A stretch of DNA of 25,293 nt, taken from Rhizobium sp. Q54 (lineage in GTDB: Bacteria; Pseudomonadota; Alphaproteobacteria; Rickettsiales; UBA1997). Below the pieces are notes generated by a model, which was not told the DNA's origin, ran no database searches, and saw only the letters and a list, made by a program, of their open reading frames with translations. The translations under genes were made by a program, and so were the position numbers. The stretch is from the NCBI GenBank assembly GCA_945865855.1, contig CAMBES010000003.1:1-25293 (forward strand), in the 5' to 3' direction. Positions 23,156-25,293 of this stretch are shown one piece after another. Numbering within the stretch: the stretch's first letter is position 1; every line of letters starts with the position of its first letter.

Positions 23156-23646
23156 TATTTATCCAAAAGTTTACTGCTTAGAAAATCTAAAAACTTATGC
23201 ATCAAAACATAAAATACCGACGACAAAGTCAACTGCACCAAGGGGGTGACAATGCTGTAAAAAGCTCCAGCAATGATCGAAAGAATCGCCCATTTCATCA
23301 GCAAAAATAAAAAGCAGAAAAGCACGAATTGCTCACAGACTTGCTTAAAATTCTCTCTGATCAGCATTTTTTGATTAAGCAGCAGAAAAAACTTAATGAG
23401 GAGAATATAGCAGAGAGAAGTGGCTCCAAGCATGTTGTCGTTTAATGCATCACTCCAAATACCGAGAAGAAAAATAAACCAGATCGCAAAAATATTTTTG
23501 AAAACAGCAAAATAAAAAATCGCCATCAAGTCAAAAAGTGGCACGACATTAGCGAAGCCGGCGACGTTAAAACTCGAAACATTCATGATGACGAAAAGCA
23601 CAGTGATCAAATGTGGCGCCAATGTTGATAAAGTTGTCTTTTGCAT
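23155..23646 (-). CDS. mreD: Rod shape-determining protein MreD
   Basis: Small integral membrane protein of the elongasome. I take the ATG at 23646 (163 residues), which overlaps the corA stop as TAATG, over the GTG three codons upstream. There are about five hydrophobic segments (roughly 11-24, 35-58, 70-90, 105-128, 134-150), with the family's FLLGIWSDALNDNMLGATSL motif (about 58-77), whose Asp residues sit in the conserved loop. Sequence conservation in MreD is low, but this motif together with the adjacent mrdA makes the call good. mreB and mreC, the usual upstream partners, are replaced by corA. Confidence 0.9.
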   Translation of the reverse strand: MQKTTLSTLAPHLITVLFVIMNVSSFNVAGFANVVPLFDLMAIFYFAVFKNIFAIWFIFLLGIWSDALNDNMLGATSLCYILLIKFFLLLNQKMLIRENFKQVCEQFVLFCFLFLLMKWAILSIIAGAFYSIVTPLVQLTLSSVFYVLMHKFLDFLSSKLLDK

Positions 23647-24617
23647 TAGAGCCACTTTTTACGTTTAAAAATCGCAAGAGGAATAACTGAAGAAATCAGC
23701 ATTAGACATAAAGCGATTGGATAACCAATGCCCCAAGCAAGCTCTGGCATTAGGTGAAAGTTCATTCCGTAAATACTCGCGATCAATGTTGGTGGCATAA
23801 AAACTAGAGAAACAACGGTGAAAGTTTTGATCACTTTATTTTGTTCAATATTCAGCAAGCCAAGGAAGGAATTTTGTAGATATTCAAGACGCGTAAAATT
23901 GAAATTTGCATGCTCTATCAAAGAGTTGATGTCTTTAATAACGATACGCAAACGATTATAACTTTCGACCATCAAATCTTCATTTCTGAGTAAAGATGAA
24001 AGAACGCGCTGCTTGTCAAACAGAGCTTCTCGAAGTGACATTGTAAGCTCTTGGCACTCACTAATTTTGAGTAACATTTTCTCGTCGAGATTTTTGTCGT
24101 AGGTAACTTTGCGTCCGATATCGGCGACATATTTCGAAACAGATTCCATTAAATCAGCATCAAAATCTGTACGCGCCTCAAGAATAGAAACGAAAATTTT
24201 TGACGGATTCACAAAATTCAGCGGCGATTGTTTAATTTTTTTCACCACATCTGAAATCACGCGGCTGTCAAAATAGCGCAGAGTGAAGAGGGTTTTTTCA
24301 GTAATAATAAATGACATTTCCTGCTCGTCCAACTTGCCAGTATGTGGAACAATATTAACAAAAGTGGAGTTAATTTTGATTATGCCAGCGCTCTCTAAAT
24401 AACGCGAAGATATTTCAATTTCTTCTTGTTGTTGACGTGTTGGAAAACTTATTCCGTAAAATTCTTCAACCTCGCGAATCTGTGCTGGAGTTGGATCTTG
24501 CAAATCTATCCAGGAAATTTTTTGTCTGATTTCGTCAAAATTTTCAACCTCACTAAGAGAAGAAACTTTTTGTTGGAAGTAGTTTGGAAGCTGAAATAAA
24601 CGGATCATATTTGACAC
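23646..24617 (-). CDS. corA: CorA-family Mg2+/Co2+ transporter
   Basis: Pentameric inner-membrane divalent-cation channel. The 323 residues have the large cytoplasmic N-terminal domain with long helices (about 1-260), then two C-terminal membrane segments (about 264-283 and 297-315). The signature YGMN (283-286) ends the pore helix, the MPEL loop motif follows at 290-293, and the tail is basic (FKRKKWL), all as in CorA. The start is GTG at 24617, overlapping the bamA TAG (TAGTG); an ATG three codons later (24608) is the alternative. Substrate (Mg, Co, Ni) cannot be read from sequence. Its place between bamA and mreD is not a usual neighbourhood. Confidence 0.95.
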   Translation of the reverse strand: MSNMIRLFQLPNYFQQKVSSLSEVENFDEIRQKISWIDLQDPTPAQIREVEEFYGISFPTRQQQEEIEISSRYLESAGIIKINSTFVNIVPHTGKLDEQEMSFIITEKTLFTLRYFDSRVISDVVKKIKQSPLNFVNPSKIFVSILEARTDFDADLMESVSKYVADIGRKVTYDKNLDEKMLLKISECQELTMSLREALFDKQRVLSSLLRNEDLMVESYNRLRIVIKDINSLIEHANFNFTRLEYLQNSFLGLLNIEQNKVIKTFTVVSLVFMPPTLIASIYGMNFHLMPELAWGIGYPIALCLMLISSVIPLAIFKRKKWL

Positions 24618-25293
24618 TAAAAATTGGTTCCAAAACTAAATCGGAAAGTTTGGGTTTGGTCATATTTTTCTCTCTTTGCAATCTTAGAAAAATCGAGACG
24701 AATTGGGCCGAGAGGTGAAGACCAAGCAAGACTGAATCCGTAAGAAGAACGAATTGAACCAGAATCAGAAATATTAGCGCCGGCGCGCGATTGTTGGTCA
24801 ACACCTTTTACCGTTCCATTGTCAGAGAATAGAATTCCGTTAATTCCTAGTTCACGCGGTAGCCCTAGCGGGAAAAGGAATTCCGCAGTTCCGACGTAAT
24901 AAATTTTACCACCGAGTACGCCATTACCAACTGAGTTTCCAGAATTATCCTGAACACGTGGACCAAGACCAGCATATTGGAAACCACGAAAATTATTTCC
25001 CCCCAAAAAGAAACCGTAGTTACTGCGCACACTTTGGCCGCCCATTCCTTCAATCACGCCGCCACGAGCCATAAGTTTTAAAATAAAGTCCTTACTCACC
25101 GTTGGAACGTAATATCCTGCAGAACCTTCATGTTTAATGGTTTTGATATTGCCTCCGATGCCAGCGTAATCTTGCGAGACCGAGGCGTAGTAACCATCTT
25201 TTGGATTGAGGCGATTATCTCTTTTGTCGTAAACGAGAGTTTGTCCAAGTCCTGAACTGGTGTAACTCCCCTCCAACATTTTCAGACTTAGTG
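24617..25293 (-). CDS. bamA: Outer membrane assembly factor BamA, C-terminal part (5' end outside window)
   Basis: Core of the BAM complex that inserts beta-barrel proteins into the outer membrane. Only the last ~225 residues are present; the frame stays open to the window edge upstream of the Met at 25279, so this is a partial gene. It shows the end of the 16-stranded barrel: LVYDKRDNRLNPKDGYYASV, the loop-6 motif FRGFQYAGLGPR (RGF, which contacts the barrel interior), YYVGTAEFLFPLG, GILFSDNGTV, YGFSLAWSSPLGPIRLDFS and the terminal strand TFRFSFGTNF ending in Phe, the BAM recognition signal. POTRA domains lie outside. TAG stop overlaps the corA GTG. The usual downstream genes (skp, lpxD, fabZ, lpxA) do not follow. 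Confidence 0.93.
   Translation of the reverse strand, partial: LSLKMLEGSYTSSGLGQTLVYDKRDNRLNPKDGYYASVSQDYAGIGGNIKTIKHEGSAGYYVPTVSKDFILKLMARGGVIEGMGGQSVRSNYGFFLGGNNFRGFQYAGLGPRVQDNSGNSVGNGVLGGKIYYVGTAEFLFPLGLPRELGINGILFSDNGTVKGVDQQSRAGANISDSGSIRSSYGFSLAWSSPLGPIRLDFSKIAKREKYDQTQTFRFSFGTNF

Noticed and set aside
1..25293. tRNA, rRNA, CRISPR arrays, transposases, phage or toxin-antitoxin genes
   Set aside because: Scanned by eye for T-loop sequences, regular spaced repeats and recognisable proteins in all gaps; none seen. Gaps are too short for most of these.

Overview
The window is a dense, AT-rich stretch of bacterial chromosome, almost entirely housekeeping and cell-envelope genes. Proteins are rich in Lys, Ile, Asn and Phe. 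An ALAS-type hemA (C4 haem pathway), a SurA_N/PpiD-like foldase next to trpE, an alphaproteobacterial-style Hda homologue, a Com1-like DsbA and an alphaproteobacterial OmpA lipoprotein family together point to an alphaproteobacterium. It is probably a reduced or host-associated lineage of Rickettsiales/Holosporales type, but sequence reading alone cannot fix the order. LPS genes (lpxK, lpxL) and rod/peptidoglycan genes (mrdA, mreD) show a normal Gram-negative envelope, unlike Anaplasma/Ehrlichia. I found no rRNA, tRNA, CRISPR array, phage gene or transposase.

Layout. (1) 122-6053, minus strand: a six-gene run ppiD-like, trpE, tmk, mdh, truB, rpsO, joined by stop/start overlaps or very short gaps. 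(2) 6054-7375: a divergent spacer and lysC, whose start codon lies in a hairpin. (3) 7609-8497, minus: gatC then an hda-like gene with a broken 3' end; 8514-8921 ruvX diverges from gatC with only 16 bp between start codons. (4) 8892-12220, minus: com1/dsbA, a Pif1-type helicase and hemA, head to tail with no spacing. (5) 12285-14680, plus: rnhB, tsaC, an FKBP-like protein and yciB, all overlapping. (6) 14681-15052: a 372-bp gap with hairpins and short open stretches but no gene. (7) 15053-16519 gatB. (8) 16586-17551 an OmpA-family lipoprotein (minus), divergent from 17620-21241 lpxK, lpxL, a PEGA lipoprotein and pabB (plus). (9) 21356 to the right edge, minus: bamA (3' part), corA, mreD, mrdA.

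How the genes fit together. Outer-membrane and cell-wall building dominates the right half: BamA, lipid A kinase and acyltransferase, lipoproteins, PBP2/MreD. The left half carries translation and tRNA functions (rpsO, truB, gatC/gatB, tsaC), nucleotide and central metabolism (tmk, mdh), aspartate-family and chorismate-derived biosynthesis (lysC, trpE, pabB) and haem synthesis. Both chorismate enzymes lack their glutamine amidotransferase partner here, and gatC and gatB are separated with no gatA in the window, so several normally clustered complexes are dispersed.

No previously undescribed multi-gene system stands out. The most notable signals are the lysC start-codon hairpin, the decayed 3' end of the hda-like gene, repeat-like palindromes in spacers and one inside pabB, a recurrent TAATG/TAGTG coupling pattern, and leader genes without a recognisable Shine-Dalgarno sequence.
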